Source: an uncultured Clostridium sp.
Lineage (GTDB): Bacteria; Bacillota; Clostridia; TANB77; CAG-508
Reading direction: 5' to 3'
DNA length: 44,206 nucleotides
NCBI GenBank assembly: GCA_946495655.1
Contig: CAMMDS010000012.1
Coordinates: forward strand, 1 to 44,206
Part shown: positions 9,506-18,016 of the stretch, one piece after another
How the letters are laid out: every line of letters starts with the position of its first letter
How positions within the stretch are numbered: position 1 is the first letter of the stretch
Made by a program: the position numbers and the translations under genes
Notes under the pieces: model-generated
Database searches by the model: none
Seen by the model: the letters and a program-made list of their open reading frames with translations, nothing else
What the model was told of the DNA's origin: nothing

Positions 9506-9799
9506 CTATTTTTCCATTCCTTCATTATGATTCAAGTATTTTCTAACATTCTTAGCATTACCTGATAGAATTTGTCCATCTTCAGTATATCTTCCAATTA
9601 TTGAATCTCCATCTTTTAAAACACTATTACCACTTACTGGTATTTGTGCTATTTCTCCTTCTACAATTTGAAGTTTCTTTGAAAATTTTCCTGCAGATCT
9701 TGGAGGAATTTCAACTGGTTCTTTTTGATTTTCTGTAAAACAAGTTTGTCCCCCTACTACTTCTATATTCTTTTTTGAATGTACATTTGTACTACTCAT
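9506..9799 (-). CDS. Unknown 97-residue protein in the virD4 operon
   Basis: A small, hydrophilic protein. The middle (residues about 45-85) reads like a compact beta-rich module with GNSVLKDGDSIIGRYTEDGQ. There is no signal peptide or membrane segment. The start ATG follows GGGGAAAAAGC. It lies 14 bases after the 174-residue gene and 22 bases before virD4, so the three are clearly co-transcribed. I do not recognise the family. The context suggests an accessory of the coupling protein, for instance a substrate adaptor; that is inference. Confidence 0.7.
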   Translation of the reverse strand: MSSTNVHSKKNIEVVGGQTCFTENQKEPVEIPPRSAGKFSKKLQIVEGEIAQIPVSGNSVLKDGDSIIGRYTEDGQILSGNAKNVRKYLNHNEGMEK

Positions 9800-9813
9800 G
9801 CTTTTTCCCCTTT

Positions 9814-10338
9814 CTATTTGCCATTATCCTCATCTCTAATTTCGAATGAAAAATATGACTTATATGGTTTTAATCTACACTTTCCTCTAACTTCATTTGT
9901 TTCTTTATCAAAATATAATATTGGCTTAATTTCTTCTGTTGTTTCTGGATCAATTATCGTTATTGGTCTCTTTAAGTTTGGTGTATATTTAAACTCTTTA
10001 AAAACTGTTTCTTTTTCAGAATAAAGAGTATCAAATTTTATAAGTGTTGGTTTTTTTGCAATTGTTACTTTATTGTCTTCTAGTATTCCCATATTGACTA
10101 CTACTCTATCTTTCCCAAAAGACAATATTACTAAATCTTCTTCTGGTTTTGGTTCATCTACGAAAAAAGTTTTTTTCTTAACATCTCCTCTTAATTCTTC
10201 TGAATAGTCTAATCTTTCAATAGTATATTTAGGTGATTCTTTTAAATATTCTTTTTCTGTTTCATTTATTCTATATATTACTGTATTTACTCCTTGTGGA
10301 TCAGTTATACTAAAGTTCTTACCTTGTACAATCTCCAT
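9814..10338 (-). CDS. Unknown 174-residue beta-rich protein, first gene of the virD4 operon
   Basis: A soluble protein made mainly of short beta-strand segments and charged turns, with no catalytic motif I can name. I start it at the ATG at 10338, because AGAGGG lies eight bases upstream, whereas a longer frame from 10374 has no such site. A consensus promoter at 10406-10434 lies about 70 bases upstream, making this the leading gene of the unit that ends in virD4. It has no cysteines in obvious pairs, no signal peptide and no membrane helix. Function unknown. Confidence 0.7.
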   Translation of the reverse strand: MEIVQGKNFSITDPQGVNTVIYRINETEKEYLKESPKYTIERLDYSEELRGDVKKKTFFVDEPKPEEDLVILSFGKDRVVVNMGILEDNKVTIAKKPTLIKFDTLYSEKETVFKEFKYTPNLKRPITIIDPETTEEIKPILYFDKETNEVRGKCRLKPYKSYFSFEIRDEDNGK

Positions 10339-10405
10339 TTTATTTACCCTCTTTCTATGAATCTTCGTTGCCATAGCTTGTCTTTAGTTAGAATCACTAT
10401 AATTA

Positions 10406-10434
10406 ATTATATAGTATATTTCTCAACAAGTCAA
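10406..10434 (-). promoter_or_regulatory. Sigma-A promoter of the virD4 operon
   Basis: On the minus strand: TTGACT (10434-10429), exactly 17 nt, TATAAT (10411-10406). It is well placed for the 174-residue gene and separates this operon from the dnaJ-like gene upstream. Confidence 0.8.
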
Positions 10435-10497
10435 TATTTTCCATTAAATTTATGTTAACTTTCTAACATTGTTAAGCTATCAACTACTCTTACATAT

Positions 10498-11400
10498 TTA
10501 TTCTAAATTGGTTCTTGGATTAAATTTTGATATTTCACTTAGTTTTTTAAAAAATCCAAGTTCCTCTTTTGTTAATGTTTTTGGTATCATTATTTTAACA
10601 TCCGCAATTAGTTCTCCTCTTCCACCTTTTCCATCTTTATAGCCTTTTTCTGGTATCTTTATTCTTTCACCACTTTCAATACCTTGTGGAATATGTAGAA
10701 AAATCGTTTCTCCTATTGTATCTAGCGATACTTTAGTTCCTAATACGGCTTCCCATGGTGCTATACATAAATCTGTATATAAATCAATTCCTCTTAACGA
10801 AAATTTTTTATCATCTTTTATATTTATTTTAATTAATAAATCTCCATTCTTCCCGCCATTTTCACCATTTTTTCCTTGTCCTATAAGCCTTATTTTCTCT
10901 CCATTTCTTATACCTGCTGGTATTTTTATTGTGAAACTCTTCATTTTTCCATTTTGAGTCCTTAGAGATATCTTTTTATCTAATCCATAATATGCTTCTT
11001 CTATTGATACATCTATTTCTGTATCAATATTTTCACCTTTAACAGGCACTTTTTCTTTCTTTCTTATATTCTTTTTTTTCTTACTTTCTAATTGTTCACC
11101 AAAAAACATATTAAAGAAATTACTAAAGATTGAACCTTCTTCCCTTTTGCTCTCCTCAAATTTTTTCTTTTTCCCGATATTCGAGTTCCACATTCTATCA
11201 TATTTTCTTCTTGAAACTGGTGTCGATAAAACTTTATATGCCTCATTTATATCTTTAAATCTTTCTTCTGAAAAATCATTTTCAGAATTTATATCTGGGT
11301 GATATTTTTTTGCTTGTTCCCTATATGCTGTTTTTATTTCTTCTGGCGTTACTTTATTATTCTCAAGACCGAGTATTTTATAATAGTCTTTAAAAATCAT
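10498..11400 (-). CDS. DnaJ-like co-chaperone (type II, CbpA-like)
   Basis: A 300-residue J-protein. The J domain fills the first ~70 residues and has the HPD motif at 34-36, which stimulates DnaK ATPase. A charged linker follows, then two C-terminal substrate-binding beta domains (DTEIDVSIEEAYYG, then IPAGIRNGEKIRLIGQG). The cysteine-rich zinc repeats of true DnaJ are absent, so it is type II. The start is the ATG at 11400, directly after GGGGGAGG; an in-frame ATG further up has no ribosome binding site. It stands at the end of the murF-ddl-yqeK stretch, but a hairpin separates it from yqeK. No dnaK or grpE is visible. Confidence 0.9.
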   Translation of the reverse strand: MIFKDYYKILGLENNKVTPEEIKTAYREQAKKYHPDINSENDFSEERFKDINEAYKVLSTPVSRRKYDRMWNSNIGKKKKFEESKREEGSIFSNFFNMFFGEQLESKKKKNIRKKEKVPVKGENIDTEIDVSIEEAYYGLDKKISLRTQNGKMKSFTIKIPAGIRNGEKIRLIGQGKNGENGGKNGDLLIKINIKDDKKFSLRGIDLYTDLCIAPWEAVLGTKVSLDTIGETIFLHIPQGIESGERIKIPEKGYKDGKGGRGELIADVKIMIPKTLTKEELGFFKKLSEISKFNPRTNLE

Positions 11401-11450
11401 AAGCCTCCCCCCTAAAAGCAACATTATTATACCATATTATGCGAAAGAAT

Positions 11451-11510
11451 AAAAGATATATCGACAACTTTTTCCTTATTATGTAAGAAAAAATTGCTGA
11501 TATATCTTTT
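11451..11510 (-). terminator. Hairpin between yqeK and the dnaJ-like gene
   Basis: A 12-bp perfect outer stem (AAAAGATATATC with its complement) around 36 nt, followed on the minus strand by CTTTTATTCTTT. It is a likely terminator for yqeK. Confidence 0.55.
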
Positions 11511-11537
11511 GATAAATACTATCTGTATATTTTAAAA

Positions 11538-12161
11538 TTATACCTTTTTTAATCTACTATTTATAATAATTTTATTTCTCGTATTAATGCTATCTGGATG
11601 AATCAGTTCTTTTTTTTGTATTGTGTATTCTATAGAAGAATCTATTAAATACAATACCGCTTCTTCTAAATCATTTACAGCCATTTCTCTTGCTATTTTC
11701 AATTCATTTTCTTTTTTTTCGTTCTTATATTTTCTAGTTTCTTCTATTTTATCTGCTACAAAAATTATTTTTGCTAATATATCCATATCTATATTTCCTG
11801 TAGTATGATATTTTATTGCGTCTTGCATTTCTTTCGAAAATTCATATTCTTTTTTACAAATATCTGCTCCAATTTTTCCATGTAATAATCCAGTATTGTT
11901 TCTTTCGATTTCATCTATCTCTATATTGCAATTCTTAACATACTCAAGCTTTTCTTCTTTGGACATCTCTTTTGCTATATCATGCGCGATTCCTACTAGC
12001 TTTGCTTTATTTGTATTTTCTCCATATATTTTTGCAAGCTCCTCTGCTTTTTTCATTACACCAATGGAATGATTATATCTCTTTTCTGATAATTTTTCTT
12101 TTAAATTTTCTTCTATTTTCTTTAATAATTGTTCAACTTCTTCATCATTTTCTAAATCCAT
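11538..12161 (-). CDS. yqeK: YqeK-type HD-domain hydrolase
   Basis: The YqeK family hydrolyses diadenosine tetraphosphate symmetrically. The 207-residue protein has the HD-fold metal ligands in order: NHSIGV (first His), AHDIAKE (His-Asp), LLHGKIGA, YHTTG, and the closing ADKIEETRK. The length is normal for the family. AAAGGAATG precedes the start. It lies 43 bases downstream of ddl on the same strand. In many Firmicutes yqeK sits with nadD and rsfS; here it is with wall-precursor genes instead. The family call is strong; the substrate comes from characterised relatives. Confidence 0.85.
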   Translation of the reverse strand: MDLENDEEVEQLLKKIEENLKEKLSEKRYNHSIGVMKKAEELAKIYGENTNKAKLVGIAHDIAKEMSKEEKLEYVKNCNIEIDEIERNNTGLLHGKIGADICKKEYEFSKEMQDAIKYHTTGNIDMDILAKIIFVADKIEETRKYKNEKKENELKIAREMAVNDLEEAVLYLIDSSIEYTIQKKELIHPDSINTRNKIIINSRLKKV

Positions 12162-12204
12162 TCAACATCATTCCTTTCGTACTTTTCTAAAATCAAATTT
12201 TATA

Positions 12205-13269
12205 TTATTTATTATCTAAAGCTAGTTCAATTAATTTATCTAAAAGTTTCGAATAGCTTAGTCCCATTTGTTCCCATAATTTTGGATACATACTTATTTG
12301 CGTAAAACCAGGCATTGTATTTATTTCGTTTATTATAACTCTATTAGTATCATTTTCTATAAAGAAATCAACTCTTGAAAGTCCCTTTCCATCTACAGCT
12401 TTAAAAGCTTTGACAGCATTTTTTCTTATTTTTTCTGAAATTTCGTCTGGAATCTCTGCTGGTATTATTACTCTAGATTCTGAATTCTTGTATTTTGCAT
12501 CAAAACTGTAAAACTCTTCAGCCGAAAGAATCTCTCCTATACATGATGCTTCTACATTTTCATTTCCTAATACAGCACATTCTACTTCTCTACCTCTAAT
12601 TTCTTCTTCTACTAAAATTTTTTTATCATACTTAGCAGCATACTTTATAGCTTCAATCACTTCTTCTTGATTATGTGCTTTTTTTATTCCAACAGATGAT
12701 CCAGAATTAGATGGTTTAACATACACAGGATAGTCAAGTTCTTTTTCTATTAGTTCTGATATGGTATGTAAATCATATATATATTCATTAAATTCTTTAT
12801 CTACATATACATATTTTTCGTTGATATTTTTTAAATAAATGTATTTTGCTTGCTCTAAATTTGCTTTGTCAAATATTATTTTAGTATATACTTTATCCAT
12901 GCTTACACTTGAACTCAAAACATCACATCCAACATATGACTTTCCTAAGATTTCTAAAAATCCTTGTATCGTACCGTCTTCACCATATAGACCATGTAAA
13001 ACAGGAAAAATCACATCACATTTTTTTAGATATTCTATAATATTTTGTATAAGACTTTTTTCTTCTATTTCATTTCCAACATCTATCACATCTATTTTTG
13101 AAACTTCCTTTGTATATTCATACCAGTTTCCGTTTTTGTCAATATATATAGGGAATATTTCATATTTTTCTTTATCTAAATTTTTTATAACTGATGTTCC
13201 TGAAGTGATTGACACATCGTGTTCTGAAGATTTTCCTCCGAATATAACACCCAGTTTTAATTTACACAT
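12205..13269 (-). CDS. ddl: D-alanine--D-alanine ligase
   Basis: An ATP-grasp enzyme that joins two D-alanines for the peptidoglycan stem peptide. The 354 residues include VIFGGKSSEHDVSITSG at the N-terminus, GLYGEDGTIQG, KPSNSGSSVG (nucleotide-binding loop), EVECAVLGN and the closing INEINTMPGFT with the metal ligands. The omega-loop segment EEFYSFDAKY carries the tyrosine and lysine typical of D-Ala-D-Ala specificity rather than the D-lactate enzymes of the VanA type. The start ATG follows AAAGGA at a spacing of about ten bases. The gene lies 28 bases after murF, so the two are one transcript. Confidence 0.96.
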   Translation of the reverse strand: MCKLKLGVIFGGKSSEHDVSITSGTSVIKNLDKEKYEIFPIYIDKNGNWYEYTKEVSKIDVIDVGNEIEEKSLIQNIIEYLKKCDVIFPVLHGLYGEDGTIQGFLEILGKSYVGCDVLSSSVSMDKVYTKIIFDKANLEQAKYIYLKNINEKYVYVDKEFNEYIYDLHTISELIEKELDYPVYVKPSNSGSSVGIKKAHNQEEVIEAIKYAAKYDKKILVEEEIRGREVECAVLGNENVEASCIGEILSAEEFYSFDAKYKNSESRVIIPAEIPDEISEKIRKNAVKAFKAVDGKGLSRVDFFIENDTNRVIINEINTMPGFTQISMYPKLWEQMGLSYSKLLDKLIELALDNK

Positions 13270-13297
13270 TTCACATTAATCCTTTCTAATTTTAAAT

Positions 13298-14707
13298 TTA
13301 ATTAATAATTTCATTAAATATTTCTTGAAAATTTAAACTATTTGATGCTTTTAATAAAACAGCATCTCCTTTTTTGGCAAGTTTGTTTATTAGCTCTACA
13401 GCTTCTCTATTATTTCTACGCATAAAAATACTATCTTTGTTCATTCCCTCTTCCATTGCTTTATTAGCAATATTCTCAGCCAGATTTCCTACTGTAATTA
13501 AAATATCTATTCTATTCTTTTTTACTTCTTCTCCTACTTTTTCATGTAATTCCTTTGAAAATTCTCCAAGTTCTAGCATATCACCTAAAACAGCTATCTT
13601 TCTATTAGTATTTGTTTTACCCAAATATTCAAGTGCTGCTTTCATAGAATCGTAATTTGCATTATAACAATCATTAATAATTGTTACACCATTTTTATTT
13701 TTCTCTACTTGCATTCTTCTTTTAGTTAATTCAAAATTAGCTATTCCTTCTAATATATCAACCATATTTATTTTAAATAATCTACCTGTTGCTATCGCAC
13801 ATAAACTATTTAATACGAAATGATTTCCTCCTACAGATACATTAACATTATATGTTTTTCCATCGATATCTATTTTATATGTACTTCCATTTTCAGATAA
13901 TACAATATTATATGGCATAATATCACTCTTATTTTCTATTCCATATGTAATCACTTTATATCCTTCATGTTTTGTTTCTTCATTCCACTTATGTAACATA
14001 TCATTATCATTATTTATTATCAATATACCATTTTCTTCTAATCCTTCTAATATTTCCAATTTTGCTTTTAATATATTTTCTCTTGATCCCAAATTTCCAA
14101 TATGAGCTGTACCAACATTTGTAATGACTGCTACTGTTGGTTTAGCAATTTTAGTTAAATTGCTTATTTCTCCTAGCATATTCATTCCCATTTCAATTAT
14201 CATTGCTTCTTCATCTTTAAGTCTTAAAACTGTTAATGGCAATCCAATTTGATTATTATAATTTCCTAATGTTTTCAACACATTATATTTTCTTGACATA
14301 ACACTTGCAATTATATCTTTTGTACTAGTTTTGCCTACACTACCTGTTATTCCAATTACAGGAATATTATATAAATTTCTTTTGTATCTTGCTATTTCTT
14401 GTATTGCTTCTATAGACTTCTCAACACAAATTATAGTTGAATTCGGAAAATTGTTTTTTATTTCATCCAATTTAATTCGATTTTCTACACTTGATTTTTC
14501 TAAAATGCATATTTGTGCCCCATTCTTTAAAGCATCCAAATACATTAAATTTCCATCATTGTGTTCACCTTTAAATCCAATATATGTATCTCCATTATTT
14601 ATTTCTCTAGTATCCTTTTTTACCTCTTTAATTTCATTATTTTTGCTTCCATATATAATTTCACCATTGCACAATTCAAGTATATCTTTTACTAAAATCT
14701 CTTTCAT
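13298..14707 (-). CDS. murF: UDP-MurNAc-tripeptide--D-Ala-D-Ala ligase
   Basis: MurF adds the D-Ala-D-Ala made by Ddl to the peptidoglycan precursor. The 469-residue protein has the P-loop GITGSVGKTSTKD (near residue 120), NYNNQIGLPLT, EMGMNMLGEI and the C-terminal-domain motifs NDCYNANYDSM and LGDMLELG. Length and motif order are standard. No good Shine-Dalgarno site lies next to the ATG; a strong GAAGGGAGG is about 45 bases further up, too far for normal use, so initiation may be weak or the true 5' context unusual. The pairing with ddl is a common arrangement in Firmicutes, though often in the opposite order. Confidence 0.96.
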   Translation of the reverse strand: MKEILVKDILELCNGEIIYGSKNNEIKEVKKDTREINNGDTYIGFKGEHNDGNLMYLDALKNGAQICILEKSSVENRIKLDEIKNNFPNSTIICVEKSIEAIQEIARYKRNLYNIPVIGITGSVGKTSTKDIIASVMSRKYNVLKTLGNYNNQIGLPLTVLRLKDEEAMIIEMGMNMLGEISNLTKIAKPTVAVITNVGTAHIGNLGSRENILKAKLEILEGLEENGILIINNDNDMLHKWNEETKHEGYKVITYGIENKSDIMPYNIVLSENGSTYKIDIDGKTYNVNVSVGGNHFVLNSLCAIATGRLFKINMVDILEGIANFELTKRRMQVEKNKNGVTIINDCYNANYDSMKAALEYLGKTNTNRKIAVLGDMLELGEFSKELHEKVGEEVKKNRIDILITVGNLAENIANKAMEEGMNKDSIFMRRNNREAVELINKLAKKGDAVLLKASNSLNFQEIFNEIIN

Positions 14708-14836
14708 TATATTTTTTATATAACATATTTTTTACAAAATATATTATATCCTCCCTTCTTATTTACTCATATTAATTATATTACATTTTTTCTAAGATAT
14801 TATATGATAGATTATAATTTTTTACAAGGAAAATTT

Positions 14837-14868
14837 TAGGATCAAAAGGTTCTTCCCTAATGATCCTA
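14837..14868 (-). terminator. Terminator downstream of ypeB
   Basis: An 8-bp perfect stem (TAGGATCA / TGATCCTA) with further pairing possible in the loop, then AAATTTT on the minus strand, 15 bases after the ypeB stop. Confidence 0.6.
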
Positions 14869-14882
14869 TATTATATATTATT

Positions 14883-16265
14883 CTAATGTGTTAAAGTTCC
14901 ATTTGGCGTATTAGTGATTATTAGTATATCTTCTTCTTTTCCTGTTTCTGCATTTACATATACTATAAAGTCTAAACCGTCAATATTTCCTTCAAATTCC
15001 CAACAAAGTACCTCTGATTTCCATTCAGTTGGAATAACTACAAGTTCTTCACTTTCTATATTTAAGTCTTTATTTAAACTTTCTTTTGCTTCCTCTACAG
15101 TTACTTTAGGTTCTTCTAAATCTCTTTTTGTATGGGAATTCAAGTAACCAGTTGTTTCTAATCCTAGTATTTCCCCATCATCTAATGCTACTTTTACTTT
15201 AATCAAATCTGGATACATTATGACATCATCTTGAACATATGCATAATTTATAGTTACTATTCCACTTTGCTTTAAATAATACGTTTCTTTCATATTTTGA
15301 AATCCTTTTTGCTCTAAATACTCTTTCGCCTTTTTATCCGCATCTTCTTGTGAAATAACTTCAGCAGATATTTCCCTATTTTTATTCATAAAGACTACAT
15401 GTCCACCTTTTTCTGAAATAGATACTGTAGCAGTACTATCATCATTAAAAGTAATTCCAAAATCATATGAGTTTATATCTCCCTCGCTTTTTCCATATGA
15501 TGTTACTTCTTTAATATTCTCATTATTAAATAACTCTATTGCTTTATTTTTTGCAGCTTCTTCATCAATATTTTCACCAGTTAAACCTACTTTTTCTGCT
15601 CTAGTTATATGTTCTGAAAAAGCTCCATCATAAATCAATCCCGAATATTCATGAAAATTTTGTTCCAAATTATCAAAACTATCTTGAGATATATTGCTAA
15701 CTTGTTGAGCAAACGCTACATTTCCTTCTTCCGCGAGTTCCCCCCAACTAATTCTACCATCATTGATATCTGCTGATAATTGATTTAATGTGTTTTCTAA
15801 TTCTACACTATACTGATGTAAATCCTTTAGACTTTTCATGTCTTCTTCAGTTAATTCTTGATCCTTTAAATTCTTTCTATATAAAGAATAACTATATTCA
15901 CTAACTTGATTTAAAAATTTAGATGTATTTTCTATTTCATGGCTGTTTATAGGAAGTTGAGTTAAATATCCCAAAGCCAAATTTGCTTCTCTCCATACAT
16001 TGGTTAAACTTTCAGCACTACTTTCTGGTGAATTTGTTATTAGAGATTTGGCTAAAAAGACTTCAACATTTTGTACATAATCTACTACTTCATAAAATGC
16101 CATATTATATGAGTTTTCTGATGCTTGTCTATATTCCGTTTGCTTTTTATAAATATATATGGCTAAAATAACTATTATTGAAAATAGAACCACCACTATA
16201 GTTAACATATGCCTATCTTTTAACCTGTTTTTCCAGTCAATCAATTTACTTTTTATCTTTCCCAC
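14883..16265 (-). CDS. ypeB: Spore germination protein YpeB
   Basis: YpeB is a spore protein needed to place and control the cortex-lytic enzyme SleB during germination. The 460-residue protein has one membrane anchor (residues about 20-41), a helical domain of about 200 residues and then three PepSY-like repeats (roughly 230-300, 310-380 and 390-455). Its length is near that of B. subtilis YpeB (450). A terminator follows, and a divergent gene lies upstream, so it stands alone: the usual neighbour sleB is absent. Expression from a forespore promoter is expected from the family, but I cannot point to one in the sequence. Confidence 0.92.
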   Translation of the reverse strand: MGKIKSKLIDWKNRLKDRHMLTIVVVLFSIIVILAIYIYKKQTEYRQASENSYNMAFYEVVDYVQNVEVFLAKSLITNSPESSAESLTNVWREANLALGYLTQLPINSHEIENTSKFLNQVSEYSYSLYRKNLKDQELTEEDMKSLKDLHQYSVELENTLNQLSADINDGRISWGELAEEGNVAFAQQVSNISQDSFDNLEQNFHEYSGLIYDGAFSEHITRAEKVGLTGENIDEEAAKNKAIELFNNENIKEVTSYGKSEGDINSYDFGITFNDDSTATVSISEKGGHVVFMNKNREISAEVISQEDADKKAKEYLEQKGFQNMKETYYLKQSGIVTINYAYVQDDVIMYPDLIKVKVALDDGEILGLETTGYLNSHTKRDLEEPKVTVEEAKESLNKDLNIESEELVVIPTEWKSEVLCWEFEGNIDGLDFIVYVNAETGKEEDILIITNTPNGTLTH

Positions 16266-16391
16266 AAAACCAATTCCTTTCTGTCTTGTTCTTATTAAAA
16301 TTTATAATCTTAACTAAAAATTTTCTAAAGTTATAAATTATAATTAACTTTCTCATATTTTGTGTAAATTTTGTTAAATTATTCTTAATAT

Positions 16392-16600
16392 TTAGACTTT
16401 TTATATTTTTTATGCTAAAATGTTATTAGTATTTTACATTTATAATTCATAAAAATAGAATAATATATTAATTTGCTTCTGTAGTTCCACGTGGTTCATA
16501 TATTTTTTACTTGAATACTTGGAAAGCACAAAATATATGAACCAGCAAGAGGGAACGGTCTTTTAATATATGAATTAAAACAAAATATAAAGGGGAAATT
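16392..16600 (+). promoter_or_regulatory. Promoter and structured 5' leader of the glycosyltransferase gene
   Basis: A promoter candidate is TTAGAC (16392-16397), 18 nt, then extended -10 TGCTAAAAT ending at 16421. The leader holds three nested helices: ATATATTA with TAATATAT (16463-16470 / 16564-16571), GTTCC with GGAAC (16484-16488 / 16552-16556) and a perfect 14-bp stem GGTTCATATATTTT with its complement (16493-16506 / 16530-16543) closing a 23-nt loop. Purine-rich internal loops (AGCAAGA, CACGT) separate them. The stop-start spacing to the ATG is 29 bases. This looks like a structured RNA of about 110 nt, perhaps a cis-regulator; I cannot match it to a known riboswitch class. Confidence 0.5.
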
Positions 16601-17728
16601 ATGAAAAAAATATTAATATTATATGCTGCTTATGGCGGAGGACATTTTTCTGCTGCCAAATCAATCAAAAAATTCTTAGATGACAATTTTGAAGTAGAAA
16701 CTGAAATAATTGATTGTATTGAATATATTAATAAAGCTTTAAATAAAATAACTACTGGTGCATATAAAGAAATGGCAAGAAAAGTCCCAAATTTATGGGG
16801 AAATATTTATATGCACTCTCAAAGAGGAATACTTGGTCATGTAAGTTCCAGAGCCAATAAAATTATGGCTATAAAATTAAAAAATTTAGTTAAAGAATCT
16901 AATCCAGATTTAGTTATTTCCACTCATCCATTTAGTAGTCAAATGATTAGCTATTTAAGAAAAAAAGGAAAAATAGATTGTAAATTAGTAACAGTTCTTA
17001 CTGATTTTGCACCACATGATCAGTGGTTAATTGGCCATGAATTTACGGAATGCTTTTTTGTTGCTAATGATAATATGAAAGAATATTTAGTAAGTTATGG
17101 AGTTGAATCTTCAAAAATTCATGTTACTGGAATTCCTTTATCTGAGAAGTTTTTTCAACAATTTAATAAAGATGAAATATTTAATGAATTTAAATTGGAT
17201 AAAACAAAGCCTGTTATTTTATTTTTTGGCGGTGGTGAATTTGGGCTTGGTAAAGACAGAACTATACAAATTTTAGATGCTCTTATCCACAATTTGACCA
17301 CATGTCAGATAATAGCTATCTCAGGAAAGAACAAAAAAATGAATCAGGCTTTTATAGATTTAGTTAATAAATCAAATTCTTCAGATAGAGTCAGAGTTTT
17401 AGATTACACAAACAAAGTTCCAGAACTAATGAGTATTTCTAATTTAGTTGTAACCAAACCTGGTGGACTTACTACAAGTGAAAGTTTAGCTTCTGATTTG
17501 CCTATGCTTGTAATAAATCCAATCCCTGGACAGGAAGAAGAAAATGCTGAATTTTTAGAAGCTCATAATGTAGCTGTATGGCTAAGAAAAAATGATGATC
17601 CAAATAAAGTGATTGTAGATTTATTTAATAATCCTGAAAAAATTGAAGATATGAAAAAAAATGCAAAGTTACTTGCTAAACGAAATTCAACTAAAGATAT
17701 TTGTAATATTCTTATGAAATTAATTTAA
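16601..17728 (+). CDS. UgtP/MGDG-synthase-like glycosyltransferase
   Basis: A 375-residue GT28-type glycosyltransferase. The N-terminus ILYAAYGGGHFSAAKSI is the conserved acceptor-side loop of processive diacylglycerol glucosyltransferases (UgtP) and plant MGDG synthases. The C-terminal half has FFGGGEFGLG and the nucleotide-sugar site TKPGGLTTSESLA with NPIPGQEEEN. It probably transfers glucose from UDP-glucose to diacylglycerol at the inner membrane face, making the glycolipid anchor of lipoteichoic acid. The UDP-glucose makers pgcA and galU lie 6-10 kb away in this window. GGGGAAATT lies just before the ATG, and a long structured leader precedes it. Substrate is inferred from the family. 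Confidence 0.88.
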   Translation: MKKILILYAAYGGGHFSAAKSIKKFLDDNFEVETEIIDCIEYINKALNKITTGAYKEMARKVPNLWGNIYMHSQRGILGHVSSRANKIMAIKLKNLVKESNPDLVISTHPFSSQMISYLRKKGKIDCKLVTVLTDFAPHDQWLIGHEFTECFFVANDNMKEYLVSYGVESSKIHVTGIPLSEKFFQQFNKDEIFNEFKLDKTKPVILFFGGGEFGLGKDRTIQILDALIHNLTTCQIIAISGKNKKMNQAFIDLVNKSNSSDRVRVLDYTNKVPELMSISNLVVTKPGGLTTSESLASDLPMLVINPIPGQEEENAEFLEAHNVAVWLRKNDDPNKVIVDLFNNPEKIEDMKKNAKLLAKRNSTKDICNILMKLI

Positions 17729-17754
17729 TATTTCAAATTTTATTAATAAAATTC

Positions 17755-17785
17755 AAACCTCCTACATATAATAAATAGGAGGTTT
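17755..17785 (+). terminator. Hairpin that ends the glycosyltransferase transcript or masks the next ribosome binding site
   Basis: A perfect 10-bp stem (AAACCTCCTA / TAGGAGGTTT) with an 11-nt loop. Its right arm is exactly the Shine-Dalgarno site (TAGGAGG) of the small gene starting at 17790. TTTTAT follows. It could act as a terminator, a translational switch, or both. Confidence 0.6.
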
Positions 17786-17789
17786 TATA

Positions 17790-18005
17790 ATGAATCGCCT
17801 TTCTGATATTTCTGGTGCAGAGCTTACTGCACTTGCTAATAGCATAGCACTTTATTTTTCACAAAATTATTCTGTTTCTGATATAGCAAAATTGGTTGCT
17901 TTTTTTACATCTATTGCAGATATTTTAGCTCTTATATCTGTTGATAAAATAGATGATATTGATACTGAAAATGAATCAACTTCCAACAGATCAAAAAATG
18001 TTTAA
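17790..18005 (+). CDS. DUF6774-like small protein
   Basis: A 71-residue protein. The core, ELTALANSIALYFSQNYSVSDIAKLVAFFTSIADILALI, forms two helices with the spacing I remember for the DUF6774 family of short clostridial proteins of unknown role. The last 18 residues are acidic and polar. The ATG lies eight bases after TAGGAGG, but that site is locked in a 10-bp hairpin, so translation may depend on upstream transcription or on a trans factor. It ends 11 bases from the convergent recR. No cysteines; no membrane segment. Confidence 0.7.
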   Translation: MNRLSDISGAELTALANSIALYFSQNYSVSDIAKLVAFFTSIADILALISVDKIDDIDTENESTSNRSKNV

Positions 18006-18016
18006 ACTAAACTTGT

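Noticed and set aside
12205-13269. A VanA-type D-Ala-D-Lac ligase (vancomycin resistance)
   Set aside because: The omega-loop carries the Tyr/Lys pattern of ordinary Ddl, and no vanH or vanX is present.
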